From Leptidea sinapis (Eukaryota > Arthropoda > Insecta > Lepidoptera > Pieridae): a stretch of 64,000 nt of DNA. Within the stretch, counting starts at the first letter, position 1. Each line of letters begins with the position of its first letter. Below are positions 1 through 11,212 of this stretch, piece by piece. The notes beneath the pieces are model-generated. The model saw only the letters and a list, made by a program, of their open reading frames with translations, was not told where the DNA came from and made no database searches. The position numbers and the translations under genes are program-made. The stretch is from NCBI RefSeq assembly GCF_905404315.1, contig NC_066286.1:2673501-2737500 (forward strand), written 5' to 3'.

Positions 1-1395
1 GCCAGAAGGTTCATTGGAAAGATTATTGAAAAATAACTGTCTCTCCTGGAAAATATGGCTGATATGCCAAAACTCATTACTTAAATAATGATGATAAATA
101 AATGTTTTTGAAATTATTTGATGACTTTAGATACATTAAACAATCTATGGTAATATCCAATGGACTTATCACTAACTTAACATATAACAGTTGTAAACTG
201 TCTGGAATAAAGGTTTGTTGGCATTAAGGGACGGACTTAAAAGTGTATATAATGCCTTTATGCAACATATCATACCCATCTTAAGCACACCACTTCATGA
301 CTGCATGCTGTCATCACAAAGAAATGGACATGACTGGGCCCCATATCTGTTCCAACCCACAGGAGTTTTATTTCAAACATTTTTATATACAAAAAATATT
401 TGTAAAAACTGTAGCACATGGACCGGAACCACCGCTACTCATATAAAAAAAGTCTATGAGAAAAAACGTAACAATCACCATCAATGTTTTGATAAAATTT
501 GTAGCTATAATAAAAAAAATAAATTGCTTTAGTTGATCTTATAACATTAGTGACATACAGACAGACATTTTTAAAGGACTTGTAGACTTCTGGGACGATC
601 TGGACTGGTTGGAGTAAGAAGAACAGATACGCACAATGACCCAATCAAGAGGCTAAGTGTGTAAACAGCCCAGCTAAACTAACAAAAACATACTTAAATA
701 AATATTCAATTAAATTAAAATTTTGGTACAAGCTTTTATAAAATAATTTGTTTTTCTCTCTGTGCTCACCTTTGTGAGAGATATTCCGATTTATCTTTAT
801 AATACAGCCCTAAACAAATAAAAAGCAATTAATTTAATTTTTGAAAATGGACAAACTTAGAAACAATGACTACACCTTCATTATGAAAGGTCTGAAGAGT
901 ATCATGTATCAAAAAATGAAATTAAACTTATTTCATTAAAAGCAAAACACTAAGATCAAATTAATTAAGCATTATAACAAGTTACATAATATATTACATA
1001 CAGCCTAAAAGAGGACACAGGCACTGTTGTAATTATAAGCCCTAATCACAATGATTGAATACAGAAGACTTTTTTCAAAACACTGGCTCGAAAAGTGAGC
1101 CTTATTACATCATTATTAGGGCCATAATAGTTATTTATGCAACTGTTGTGTAATAAAGGGGTATTAAAACACGGATGAGGGTTAAATAATAGTATCACAT
1201 GAGTGTTTTAATACCTAATTATCAACAGTTGCATACAAGACTTTATCTACACCCATAATATGAATCCTCTATAAAAGATACTGAAACAGTTAGCTTACTG
1301 CTAACATTAAAAAAGCCATTCCTCATAGCCATAATATCATCCAAAGAAGTGTTATTATGAAATTGATGTTGTTCTGAATTATATTACAACACTTG
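1..1395. other. AT-rich intergenic sequence, no gene recognised
   Basis: The stretch is AT-rich. The short open frames in it have no recognisable motif and look like chance. The only structure I see is an imperfect inverted repeat at 1136-1172 / 1203-1235, whose outer 13 bases (tatgcaactgttg) and inner 12 bases (gtattaaaacac) pair around a loop of about 30 bases. This could be a short MITE relic. Confidence 0.5.
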
Positions 1396-1551
1396 TTTTT
1401 TTTTTTTTTTTTTTTTTATGCAATAGGAGGACAAACGAGCGGACGGGTCACCTGTTGTTAAGTGATCACCGCCGCCCACAATCTCTTGCAACAACAGAGG
1501 AATCACAGGAGCGTTGCCGGCCTTTAAGCAAGGTGTACGCGCTTTTTTTGT
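1396..1551 (-). mobile_element. LINE-B 3' end fragment with poly(A) tail
   Basis: A T-run of about 22 bases at 1396-1418 is the poly(A) tail of a minus-strand insert. It is followed by the LINE-B 3' end (complement of gtgatcaccgccgccc) up to the gtgtacgcgctttttt block. The same sequence ends the longer LINE-B copies at 12360, 23434 and 25010. Only the 3' terminal 135 bases are kept, as expected for extreme 5' truncation. Confidence 0.85.
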
Positions 1552-1748
1552 TTGCACAATGTATTGCTTATTAGGACATTGGGTCTTTTAATGTTGGCAA
1601 TAAGCTAAATGTTTTAGAATCTTTAAGTAGATAAAATAATATTACACACTGGTGCATAATAGTATTATTCCTACAAAGTCAAGTTAGTATCTAACTGCAA
1701 ATTATATGAGAGTCAAAAGAGCATTTGAATTTAACCGGACAATAAAGT

Positions 1749-1754
1749 TTTATT
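1749..1754 (-). promoter_or_regulatory. Polyadenylation signal of the ZAD zinc-finger gene
   Basis: On the minus strand this reads AATAAA, about 42 bases downstream of the stop codon of the zinc-finger gene. The spacing suits a short 3' UTR. Confidence 0.6.
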
Positions 1755-1795
1755 GTAACAACAAAAAGGTTTTATGTCACTGTGTAACTCACCAC

Positions 1796-3706
1796 TTAAT
1801 ATTGGTTCCACGGAACATTCTCAATAGCATGTTTTCTTAACTTATGTTTCTTCAAGTATTTGGAATCAATGAACGCTTCATCACATATTGAACATACATA
1901 AGGACGTTCCCCTGTGTGAGTACGTAAATGTACAACTAAGTTACCCTTCAACGCAAAGAACTTCATACAAACTGAACAACCAAATTTCTTTTCACGTGTG
2001 TGGGTCAACTGGTGTGTCCGTAAATGTGTTTTTGTTTTGAACTTCAATGTGCAAAGTTGACATGGGAATGGCCTCTCATTTGTATGCACTCTCTCATGCA
2101 TTACAAGCATTGCCTGACTTGCACAATTCTTCCCACAACTTTTACACTCAAACCTCTTCATTTGTTTGTTTATCTTCTTTTCTTCTAATGTTTCAATTAT
2201 ATGAACTTTTTCAACATGCTGCTCTAAAGCCGATTCTATTGAAAACATCTTTTTGCACAAGGAGCAAGCATAGCCCAAGAGTTTTCCATCATTCGTTGTT
2301 ATTTCCCTTTTTACAGCTTTCAGAAGGTCATCCTTTACTTTAGTAGCACTTGCGTTAGTACATCCATTGTTTTCTCGATGTATTACCAATGATGCCCTAT
2401 CCTCAAACATTGTATCACAGACACTACATGTAGTTGAATTTAAATGTGTCAATCTGTGAGTTTGCATTGTTATTTTTTGATTAAATCGTTTCATGCAAAT
2501 ATCACATTCGAATTCTTTGATGCCTCTATGTATCATCATGTGCCGTTTTAAATTATTCTGATTTGCAAAGGTTTTATCACAGATTGTACATTTCGGCTTT
2601 ACACTATGCACAAACTTTATATGATGTGTCAATGCACTCCGCTTAATATATTTATTACAAAATTGACATTCAACTAGTGTAGATGTTGATTTGTGTAACT
2701 GCATGTGGCCAGCCAAAATCTCAGGTGTCTCAAAGCCTTTACCACACTTATTGCACAAATTGTCTCCTGCAGGATTATGTTTGTACTGATGGTTTTGGTA
2801 CTCCACAAGATCTTTAAATGATTCTCCGCAGTCACACAGGAATGTACCATCTTCTTGCTGTATGACGGTTGCTATCTGGTCTTCATCTGCATATTCAATA
2901 ACTAATTCTGATCCTTCACATTTGAGAATTTGTAATTGCTGTTCATCATCCTCATAAAATACTATTTCTTCCTGTTCACCAGATTCCTCATTATCATCTG
3001 CCTCTTGGCTGTCTGTAATATATTTAATATCACTTGCATTTTGGAGCCATATGGTTTTTTCAACACCTGTTGGAGTAATTATTTTCAAGAAATTATTTGA
3101 TTTTAGGTCCTTCACCTCATGCAATGGTTGAGCTGAGTCATCTTTATGGATTATACTAGGCTCATCAATAAAATTCCCCTGAATTGTTTCAAAATCAATC
3201 TCATTCTCATGACCTTCCTCATTTTCTAATATAGTATCTGGCACAGTAGTTGATACAATCGGTTTAGAAATTAAAAATGAATCAACACAATTCTCAAACT
3301 GCTTTTGAGTTTCTTCATTTTGTTTGTCACTTTCATCTATATGAGAATCAGTGTTAAGGTCTTCTACTTCTTCTTGCTTTATATTAGTAATACTAGGAAA
3401 GTTTGAAGTTTCTTCATCAGGATTATCAATTACTAAAACATAGTAACAATCATCATCATCCATCGGCTCATTTTTAATAATAGCTGCAAGTTTCTTCATT
3501 GATTCTTTGGATGTATCATCTTCTATACCACACTCATTTACTTCAATAGCTTCATTATCAAGATTTTCATGATTTGTAAACAATGACAGTTGTGTCTTTA
3601 ATGTCTCATCCATCTTTAAACACTGTTCTCTGAATTCATATGCTATAGTCATTATTGAGTAACAATCATTGCACAAATAACATGGCAATCCATCCTCTTC
3701 TTTAAT
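1796..3706 (-). CDS. ZAD-type C2H2 zinc-finger protein, exon 2 (rest of ZAD, linker, zinc fingers)
   Basis: This is the last coding exon of a probable DNA-binding nuclear transcription factor. It starts after a clean acceptor (ttttcag, AG at 3708-3707) and ends with TAA at 1798-1796. The TTG at 3688 is internal, not a start. Joined to 6217-6324 it gives about 672 residues. The exon opens with the second half of the ZAD (C48 and C51 in LCNDC, then YEFREQC). An acidic linker follows to about residue 325. Eleven finger-like units then run from about 327 to 662. Ten are C2H2 or close to it. The first has only one residue between its cysteines, and the sixth (about 463-485) ends H-x4-C, so it is C2HC-like. 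The TGERP and TNERPF linkers between late fingers are typical. ZAD domains dimerise in insect proteins of this class; the DNA target cannot be read from sequence. Confidence 0.92.
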   Translation of the reverse strand: MKEEDGLPCYLCNDCYSIMTIAYEFREQCLKMDETLKTQLSLFTNHENLDNEAIEVNECGIEDDTSKESMKKLAAIIKNEPMDDDDCYYVLVIDNPDEETSNFPSITNIKQEEVEDLNTDSHIDESDKQNEETQKQFENCVDSFLISKPIVSTTVPDTILENEEGHENEIDFETIQGNFIDEPSIIHKDDSAQPLHEVKDLKSNNFLKIITPTGVEKTIWLQNASDIKYITDSQEADDNEESGEQEEIVFYEDDEQQLQILKCEGSELVIEYADEDQIATVIQQEDGTFLCDCGESFKDLVEYQNHQYKHNPAGDNLCNKCGKGFETPEILAGHMQLHKSTSTLVECQFCNKYIKRSALTHHIKFVHSVKPKCTICDKTFANQNNLKRHMMIHRGIKEFECDICMKRFNQKITMQTHRLTHLNSTTCSVCDTMFEDRASLVIHRENNGCTNASATKVKDDLLKAVKREITTNDGKLLGYACSLCKKMFSIESALEQHVEKVHIIETLEEKKINKQMKRFECKSCGKNCASQAMLVMHERVHTNERPFPCQLCTLKFKTKTHLRTHQLTHTREKKFGCSVCMKFFALKGNLVVHLRTHTGERPYVCSICDEAFIDSKYLKKHKLRKHAIENVPWNQY

Positions 3707-4845
3707 CTGAAAATTGATAGCAAACTTATGATGAGAATAAATATTGTATGAAAATCACAAACATTTTGCTTATTAAAATAATTCAGTCTACAGTAAAAAT
3801 TTTGCTAAAATAAAAAATAATGTAAATGCTAAATACAGAATAGCTAACAACGTATAATTAAGTGCTAAGTGCTACCAGCTGTGTTCTGAACAATCAAAAA
3901 CTTGTATCACTTTAGTATAGGACCAACTCAACAGTTGAGTGTCTTGCACTGGCAGAATGTCTCAAAAAAGATCAACAGAAACGTTAGAGATTTTGCTAGG
4001 GAAAATTCACATATTATGTGCAGTGAGTATTAGTGATTGATTGAGATAATATCAACTTTGTGGATTAAGAGAAGATATCTACATAAATACAGATCTGCAG
4101 TTGTGTGCGAATGACGGTAATACTACTCCATATTTTAATGTTATCTATGATTTTAAAGTTTATATTCTATGCTTGTGTGGTTCACTAAGGTGTAACTACT
4201 CTAACTCAAAGACGCCTCAAATCATTCAAAATAGGCACATGGTACACAATGAGTTATGGAAAATCACTCAACCCAACAAGAATGCTCTGAGAGAGATGTT
4301 AAAATCTATAATGCAGTCTTCTAGCACTTTAAAATTAAATATTTAGGATATCTCATGAAAAAATAAGATCCTTTAAATTATTAAGAGTATTACAAATTAA
4401 AATCTTTTATGAATATGTGAGTGGATTTTGAGGGAGATAGATTGTGAACATCAAATTTGCACTTTAGGGAATCAGCTATTCAGAGAATATATCTTGTTAA
4501 AAAAATGGATTCAATATATGGTCAAGTAATAATATAAAACTTAATTTGACTTAAGTAACAAACACTTCTAATGTAAGTAAAGATAAAATAAAAAAAACAA
4601 GTAAATTTTTCAAACACCTTGCTTAAGCACCATTTGCTGAATTTGAGAGACGTCGGGTTTCTTTATATGATTAATTTCTTGGAGGGCGGCCTTCAAATGC
4701 CATCAACGAAAAGATTACCTATGAAATAATTTGAGGACTATTGGGATTCGTATGAGCCAAATTCAGAAAATTTTAAGAATTGAAAGTCCGGAAACTTTGT
4801 TGTCATTGGATCCCTCATGAACTGACAGCAGAGCTGATTGATGAT

Positions 4846-5310
4846 TTTACATTGTAACCATATTTTTATAAAAAAAAAGCCCACTGAGATTATTGCGCCC
4901 ATTCTTCTCAGGTCTGAGACATACCTTTTGGAATTGGTGGAAGTTTTAGACCTTTAATTAGTGATTTTATATCCTACTAGCTGACCCAGCAAATGCTTTA
5001 TTGCCGATATTAAAATCGCGATACAAAAGTAACTGTTGATCATAGATGGGTTAAAATTTGAAGTTGTATTTTTTGATGCTGACTCATAATCAAACAAATT
5101 TAAAAAAAATGTCAAAAAAATTAAAAAAAAAAAATCAGTGTGGACCACATTTAGGGGGATGAAAAATAGATGTCCGATTCTCAGATCTACCCAATATGCA
5201 CTCAAAATTTCATGAGAATCGGTCAAGCCGTTTCGAAGGAGTTTAACTACAAACACTGCGACATGAGAATTTTATATATTAGATTTTGAATAAAAATATT
5301 GGAATTTGCT
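4846..5310 (+). mobile_element. LINE-A 3' end, interrupted by a Helitron
   Basis: The sequence has the LINE-A untranslated tail: acattgtaa, an A-run, cccattcttctcaggtctgag, then tgattttatatccta. It breaks off at 4976 and resumes at 5284 with ttttgaataaaaatattgg. Other LINE-A copies read these two parts continuously (tcctattttgaataaa), so the 307 bases between are an insertion. Confidence 0.8.
4977..5283 (-). mobile_element. Short non-autonomous Helitron inserted in a LINE-A tail
   Basis: On the minus strand it begins TCTAATATATAAAATTCTC and ends GCTGGGTCAGCTAG. These are the TC start and CTRR end of Helitrons. It lies exactly between A (4976) and T (5284) of a LINE-A tail, with no target-site duplication. 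GCTGggtCAGC just before the end can form a small hairpin. There is no coding capacity. Related copies are at 31886-32211 and 52297-52420. Confidence 0.9.
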
Positions 5311-6216
5311 AATTATAGCAAATTCCGTATGTGATGATGTATGATGAAGTACTTCATCCATTCATAGTGACCACTTTCAGATTATGTGATCAAACACCAC
5401 ATTACATAGTTTGTGATGAACAAAAGAAAGATTGTATATCTTTTCAAAGATATACTTGTCTTACTTAACTGATAACAATGAAAGTTTCTTCGTTTCTGTG
5501 TCTGTGAAATATAATAGAATGAATGATAGTTATTGACAGTTAGATGAAGGATGAAGTACGATTTGATAGAGTAGGTGATGAAGTCATATTTAAGTTGATT
5601 GATTGATGGATCTCAATATAATTAAATTTAATATGGTCCAATATTAAATCTGGTGTCGACAAGGCAAAATGTGTGTTAATGTACACAAAGAGATTTGGAA
5701 TTTTCATAATATTCCAAGATAAATATTAAAAACACCAATAGATATACATATCTTCTACCTTCATAATACCCTCCACTTATCAGATAAGTTATGAACTTTC
5801 TGGTTTGCAGTTGATCAACACACTATTGTTTTATCTAATATGTTCTAGTATTATTACTGATCTGAACTATATTATAGAACTTACCTTGGTATACAAATAA
5901 TGGCGATACCTGTCTGTTTTCTACTTTGTATGTCATTCTAGTTTTACTTTTAAATCTGAACTAACTTAGAAGAAAGATATTAAAATAATACATACATATT
6001 TAGTTTTCTTTATAAATTCTTGTGTTAATAATTTTGAGAAATGGTTGTTATGTTTCTGACGTTTAAAATAAAACACTATCAAATATAATGCCCAAATAGT
6101 TTTTACTAGGGTATTTTTTGGTTCGGTTATACCTAGTTGGTAATTTTAACCTGTAAATATTATCTTTATAGTATTCAGTCATTATAAAAATATTACAAAT
6201 TGCGTAGTAGTCTCAC

Positions 6217-6324
6217 CTCGATCGTGGTTGTATGAAAAAATTTCTCCTTTAAATTTTCACCAATTATTGACACTGTAGATTTTGGCGAAAGACAACTCCG
6301 ACACAGCAAGGGCCAGGATTCCAT
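6217..6324 (-). CDS. ZAD-type C2H2 zinc-finger protein, exon 1 (start of ZAD)
   Basis: This exon encodes 36 residues beginning MESWPLLCRSCLSPKS and ending TTTIE at a GT donor (GTGAGA). C8 and C11 (CRSC) are the first cysteine pair of a ZAD. The second pair (C48, C51) is in exon 2, and joining the exons keeps the frame and yields a complete four-cysteine ZAD. The ATG at 6324-6322 has a good context (AAAATGG). Another in-frame ATG five codons upstream (6339) has a weaker context and is preceded by TAA, so I prefer 6324. The exon is separated from the rest of the gene by a 2.5 kb intron and has no typical open-frame length, so simple ORF calling misses it. Confidence 0.88.
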
Positions 6325-6479
6325 TTTAAAATATATCATACATTATAATTTGATACGAAAAATCTGAATCTGAAAAATATAAATAAAAGCGTTGAAGAGA
6401 CATTATTTTGACAATAGTTGGTTAGAATCGTAGGACAAAATAATAAACCAAACTTCCAAAGACTAAAATTATCTACGGA

Positions 6480-6720
6480 CCTTGCCCATAAATACAATCT
6501 ATTTGAATTATAGACAAGAGAGCGTTGTAAGATGGCGTCGTGTAGAGGCAGGGAATACATACCAACGGCCGCGGCGCAACGCGTGCAACACCTCAGTATG
6601 ACAGTATGTGAAAAGTTACACTTGTAACGACTAAAGAGGGCACCACCTACTCAGCGCCATATTGAGAGAATAGATGCCGGAAACTCAATCGGCCCAGTGC
6701 TGCCAAACTTTAAAATTTTC
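6480..6720 (-). promoter_or_regulatory. Probable promoter and 5' UTR region of the ZAD gene
   Basis: About 150-400 bases upstream of the start codon the AT-rich background gives way to CG-containing sequence: ggccgcggcgcaacgcg near 6568, aagatggcg near 6530 and cgccatattg near 6655. This is what a host promoter without a TATA box could look like. There is no direct evidence of a start site. Confidence 0.35.
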
Positions 6721-7403
6721 TGTGAATCAGTTACCAATTATAACGTAAAAAAACCTCTCAAATTAATCATCTATGGCCAAACTTTCGAATGTAATAATTA
6801 CGTACATATGTACATACTTAAGGGTAGAATAATTTAGTACTGCATATGAAAGTTACTTTAGAAAAGCAGTGCACTTTTTTATTACCTTTATTTAAAATAT
6901 TTCAACTACTTTTCCGTAGTCAACTCCTGTGGATTTAATATTGCAATATTAACATTTTCATAAAACACTGGATGACTATTTTTTATTGTTAGAGTTTAGC
7001 AAATTTTGTTAGTGCATCACATTTTAATTTATATTTCTGGAAACTGCACAATATTTTCCTTTACAATAAAATAAAAAAAAACGTAATTAATCAAAAAGTC
7101 TGTAATTTTTTTTTGCAAAGTGTTGATTATATCCTTGAGAACGCTGTCGATACAAGGATAATAATTGCTTATGGACTTGCATCCCGTGCCACTAAATAAA
7201 TAAATAAAAAGAGGATAATAATACTTTTTACTGAAGTTTTCCGTAGCCTAAAATAGGAACCTAAATAAATATAGCACTAGTGTTAAAGTTAATTTGGTTC
7301 TGTTATTTTATAACCAAGCTTCAATTTAACACCCACTCATAAAATGTTTCCTTAAGCTAGATACTAAATACCTACGGTAAACAATCTTTTCATATTCCAA
7401 GGC
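6721..7403. other. AT-rich intergenic sequence, nothing recognised
   Basis: I see no open frame with a motif. A short stretch near 7150-7210 (ggacttgcatcccgtgccac followed by aaataaat repeats) looks like a decayed retroelement 3' end, but too little is left to classify. Confidence 0.4.
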
Positions 7404-9766
7404 TCAACTATCATTAGTTATATCCACAGTGCCTACCTTACTAGAAAACCAATGCACCAAAACCTTCGTCTTTAGACACTGTGGTATTTTGGACGAGAAG
7501 ATTTTACGGAGCTTCCCGAACGCTGCCCATCCGAGTTGGATTCGACGAGTGGCCTCTTTACCGAAATTGGACCTGCCCAACTGGATTATTTGTCCAAGGT
7601 AGACGTACTCGTCAACAATTTCGAGAGTACAGTTCCCAACTGTTACGGGAGTAGGTGCGATACGGGCATTAGATATGATCTTTGTCTTGTCCATGTTCAT
7701 TTTGAGACCTACTCCTTGGGAAGCTGTATTGAGGCCATCGAGCATATGGCTTAAGTCTTCCATGGTCTCTGCCATGATTACGATATCGTCTGCCAATCGA
7801 AGGTGAGTGATGTATTCGCCGTTGATATTGATGCCCAGCCCGTTCCAGTCCAGAAGCTTAAAGACATCTTCCAATGCAGCGGTGAACAGCTTCGGCGATA
7901 TAACATCGCCTTGTCTGACTCCTCGCTGCAGTCGGATAGGCTTCGAGAACTGATCCTGGAGACGGACTGACATGGTGGCGTTATCATGCAAACACTTCAA
8001 CGCTTCGATATATCGATAATCAATGTGGCACCTCTGAAGAGACTGAATCACCGCCCAGATCTCGATCGAATCAAAGGCTTTCTCATAGTCCACGAACGCC
8101 AAGCATAGTGGCTGGTTATACTCCTCCGTCTTCTGTATAACCTGCCGCAGCGTATGTATGTGGTCTATGGTACTAAAGCCTTTTCAGAATCCGGCTTGTT
8201 TGGGAGGCTGGAAGTCGTCGAACCTGCGCACGAGACGGTTTGTGATAACCCTAGAAAACAGCTTATATACATGGCTCAGAAGTGATATGGGCCTATAGTT
8301 CTTCAAAAGCGTTTTATCGCCAAGCAATTGCTGAATAGCGCCACATTACCTCTGTGCCATGCTTGCGGCGTTTTTCCGTTAAGGATGTCGGAATTGAATA
8401 GCTTCTGGAGAATCTTCAGCACAGGAGTACCACCAGCTCTCAGAAGCTCGGCTGTAATTCCATCATCACCCGGCGCCTTGTTGTTTTTAAGCTGTTTAAG
8501 GGCCATACTAATCTCGTACAGGCGTCTGGGATATGTTCGGTATAGTGTCGGGTTAGTTTGGCTCTTGGGTCTTCAGCCTTGTTTGTAACAAGTGTCCATG
8601 CAGTCGTATATAACTGTCCGTAGAAATTCTCGACCTCCCTCAAAAGTTCGGGCTTAGACGAAATGGCCCTGCCGTTGCCTGTCTTTAGCCTCGTCAGTTG
8701 GCTCTGCCCAATAGACAAATCTCGTGCGAATACTTTGGAGCATTTGTTACGCTCTATGGCCGCCTTCATAAAATCTGTGTTATGGCGGCGTAAATCGCGA
8801 TTTGTCTATTTAGCTGCATATACTGGAACTGCATCGTCCGGTGATTGAAGGGGCGTTTGGCGTCTTACATCCATCAATTTAAGGGTCTGATATTTTTCCA
8901 GTTCTTTTTGAACGGCTGGCCTTAAAGAACGTCTTAGACCCTGCCGTTTGGCCTCTGGCCTCAGGCGTTCCGATTTCCATTACCAAATTTCCCCACTCTC
9001 AACTCATCGCCGCTACGTTTGCCCAGCTTTGCGTTAAAGTCTCCCATGACAACCTTGAAATGGGTCTTAGGAGTGTGAATGGCTTTTGAGATGTCCTCAT
9101 ACATAGCCTTCACCTCCTCGTCCGAGTGTGTCGAAGTCGGAGCGTAAACCTGAATGACCTTCAGCGAATACAGTTGAGTAATTTTGAGTATTAGGTACGC
9201 TACCCTATTCGACACGCTCCTCACCTCAGTAACGTTGCTAACGAAAGACTTGTGCACGAGGAACTCGACACCACCCTGGGACAGTTGGTCGCTCTCCCGG
9301 AAGTAGAGCAGGTGTCCGGAATTTAGAATTATCGAGTCCTCACCCTGTCTTCGGACCTCAGATAACCCTATGACACCCATCGTAGTCTGCTTAAAACTTA
9401 CTCCAGTTCCTCCAACTTCTCGTCGGTCCGCAGTGTATTGACATTATTTGTTGCCAGGGCGAATGGTCTTTGTCGGTGGTAGCGATTCCGAACCCGGGGA
9501 TTCTTAGCACCCCCTGCCCCGCCGCTTATGTGGCTGCTACCATGGCCACCACGAGCGGGGCCGCCGGGGACTGGGGGCCGCGGCCTTTCAGTGTCCTTTT
9601 TCATATTTGGGTTGTTTTCTGCCGTAATCGCCACGCTTGGCAAGCGGGTTGGCGATCGCAGTGGGTGTTGGTGTTTCTCGTAAGCAGCCAGAAGACTTCT
9701 GTTGCGACACCACACGCACGACATTGACATACATAAAAAAACTACATTTAAAAAAACCAACTTCAA
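7404..9766 (-). mobile_element. Decayed RTE-clade non-LTR retrotransposon (endonuclease and reverse transcriptase)
   Basis: On the minus strand, from 9766 down: a basic, proline- and glycine-rich start; LATNNVNTLRTDEKLEELE (start of the endonuclease domain); the endonuclease at 9380-8961 (IGLSEVRRQGED, YAPTSTHSDEE, VMGDFNAKLG); linker pieces at 8769-8303 (KQLKNNKAPGDDG); and the reverse transcriptase at 8102-7404 with FVDYEKAFDSIE (motif A), GVRQGDVISPKLF (motif B) and LADD (motif C, 7796-7785). The layout and motifs fit the RTE clade. The copy is dead: several frame changes, a TGA at 8186-8184 in the conserved GF-KGFSTIDHIHT block, a missing piece near 9390, and loss of the region after KTKVLVHWF. 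It is GC-richer than its surroundings. Confidence 0.88.
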
Positions 9767-9835
9767 AAACTGAAAAGTATCAAATAACTAAAAATTTTAT
9801 TTAATACACCTTTACCTTTAATATTAATAAGTCAT
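9735..9835 (+). repeat. Dispersed repeat shared with 14722-14835
   Basis: Both sites carry a nearly identical stretch running from aactac(a/g)tttaaaaaaacc through cttcaaaaactgaaaagtat to acctttacctttaatatta. The RTE remnant ends at its left edge, so the RTE element may have inserted into it. I do not recognise the family. Confidence 0.6.
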
Positions 9836-10689
9836 CATCCACGTTCACATGATCGGCGGCGGATGTATCTCCAACTGCAATAATTGTCGAACAGTAGGCT
9901 TCCTCTACCAACACTGCAGTTACCGTATTATTTGAGTCACTATCAAAAGATATATTTTGTCAGATGTACTTTTTGTTTACTATCTTCTCTTTCTTGGCGT
10001 TGTTTGTGTTTAATTGCACTACTGGGTTTCTTTTTTATCCATAATTTTAGTTTTCTAATTTATTTAAATAATACAATATTAGATTGTGCTCGAGTAGGTA
10101 GGGACTCATTGTTCACTGACGACGTTAAAAGTAAAATAAAAGGAAAGAGAAACACAATAATACGCTATAAGTATCGTTGGGGAATCCTCGGAAAAAAAAT
10201 ATCACCGTTAGTGTTACCACATTTAACAGTGGAGACCATGAACGATCTCCTGCCATCTCGCCCTGGGACCTGAATAAATGTACCTACTGCAGGTGACTTG
10301 CATTTTTTCACGATATTTCGCGTTATACAATGACCTGTAGCCGAAATCTATAGATTTGACACGATTTATTGACTTAACGGACATTTATATGAGTGGTAAA
10401 ATCAAATAAAATTGAACCACTATATTGACCAGTGCAAAGCAGTTTATTGACATTAGCTTACTTACTCCTGATACAGCATTAATTTTTAACCGTTCTCGAA
10501 AATATTCGATATATCTCGAATTCACAATAAAACCCACATCGATGAATTATAAAACGAGATACTATCTGTCAAATTGACAACACTGACAACCTACAGAAAG
10601 AATTTAGGGGAATTTCCTAGGCATAACTTTTGAATTTCTCTCAACTGAGTTGTCACGATTAAAGTGGGGTTGCAACCTGTCATATTTAT
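9836..10689. other. AT-rich sequence, no gene recognised
   Basis: The open frame at 9884-10273 gives a Cys/Leu/Phe-rich sequence without motifs and looks like chance. Nothing else is recognised. Confidence 0.4.
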
Positions 10690-10815
10690 TTTGAAAATAG
10701 GAGAAATTTCGAAAAGTTTAGTTCGATCTAGATTTCTGGTAAAGATTCGAGGGCCCTCTGAGCTTAAGGGCCCCGGGGCACTGCCCAGCCTAGCCCATAA
10801 GTAGCTACGCCACTG
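10690..10815 (-). repeat. Possible DNA-transposon end beginning CAGTGGCGTAGC
   Basis: Read on the minus strand from 10815, the sequence starts cagtggcgtagctacttatg and continues GC-rich (gcagtgccccggggccctta). A CAGTGGCG start is common among hAT-like inverted repeats. I could not find the other end, so this is only a suggestion. Confidence 0.3.
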
Positions 10816-10819
10816 AACC

Positions 10820-11085
10820 TGAATGAAATCTCCTAAAAAAGCCGTACACAAAAAACAATTATATCATCGAGGTAAACTAAATTTTTCATAAAAAATGTTC
10901 ATAAAATGAAAACTACTGAGCCAAACTATGTAAAAATTTTATGGGACCAAATGGCATCTGCATCGAACTATAGCAAAATTATGTAAATCGGATCATAAAT
11001 CTCAGAGTAATCGGTGTACATACATAAAAAAAATACAGATCGAATTGATAACCTCCTCCTTTTTGAATTCGGTTAAAACACATAC
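10820..11085 (-). repeat. Family C repeat, minus copy
   Basis: This is the reverse complement of the family C copy at 14415-14690. It runs from aaccgaattcaaaaaggagga (minus strand, near 11085) through gaccaaatggca to the ttttaggagatttcattcag end. The two copies face each other across about 3.3 kb. Confidence 0.7.
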
Positions 11086-11165
11086 AAATAAACAACCGTA
11101 CTAACTCAAGGCATCCCGGCTTGGCGTTGTATATTCTTTGTACGGCACACCTATTATTGAACGTT

Positions 11166-11212
11166 GTGTTTAAATTCTCTTTTTTGATACAAATCAAAGA
11201 GAATTTAAACAC
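11166..11212. repeat. Perfect 17-bp inverted repeat
   Basis: gtgtttaaattctcttt at 11166-11182 is the exact reverse complement of 11196-11212, around a 13-base loop. The pairing continues imperfectly outward (gaacgtt / actatgttc). Confidence 0.8.

Larger units (their letters stand above)
3707..6216 (-). other. Intron of the ZAD zinc-finger gene, filled with transposon remains
   Basis: The donor reads GAG|GTGAGA (boundary 6217/6216) and the acceptor ttttcag|ATT (boundary 3707/3706). The intron is phase 0. It contains a plus-strand LINE-A 3' end (4846-4976 and 5284-5310) split by a 307-bp minus-strand Helitron (4977-5283). A faint LINE reverse-transcriptase-like piece lies near 5646-5740 (GVDKAKCVLMYTKRF). 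The rest is AT-rich with no recognisable content. Confidence 0.8.

Noticed and set aside
215..532. Frames at 215-532, 4101-4346, 9884-10273 and 20468-20782 as genes
   Set aside because: No motif, no coding-like composition and low complexity; consistent with chance in AT-rich DNA.
2047..2343. Plus-strand frame inside the zinc-finger gene
   Set aside because: It is the antisense shadow of the finger-coding exon.
9470..9727. Plus-strand 85-codon frame over the RTE start
   Set aside because: Antisense shadow of the Pro/Gly-rich N-terminus of the RTE element.
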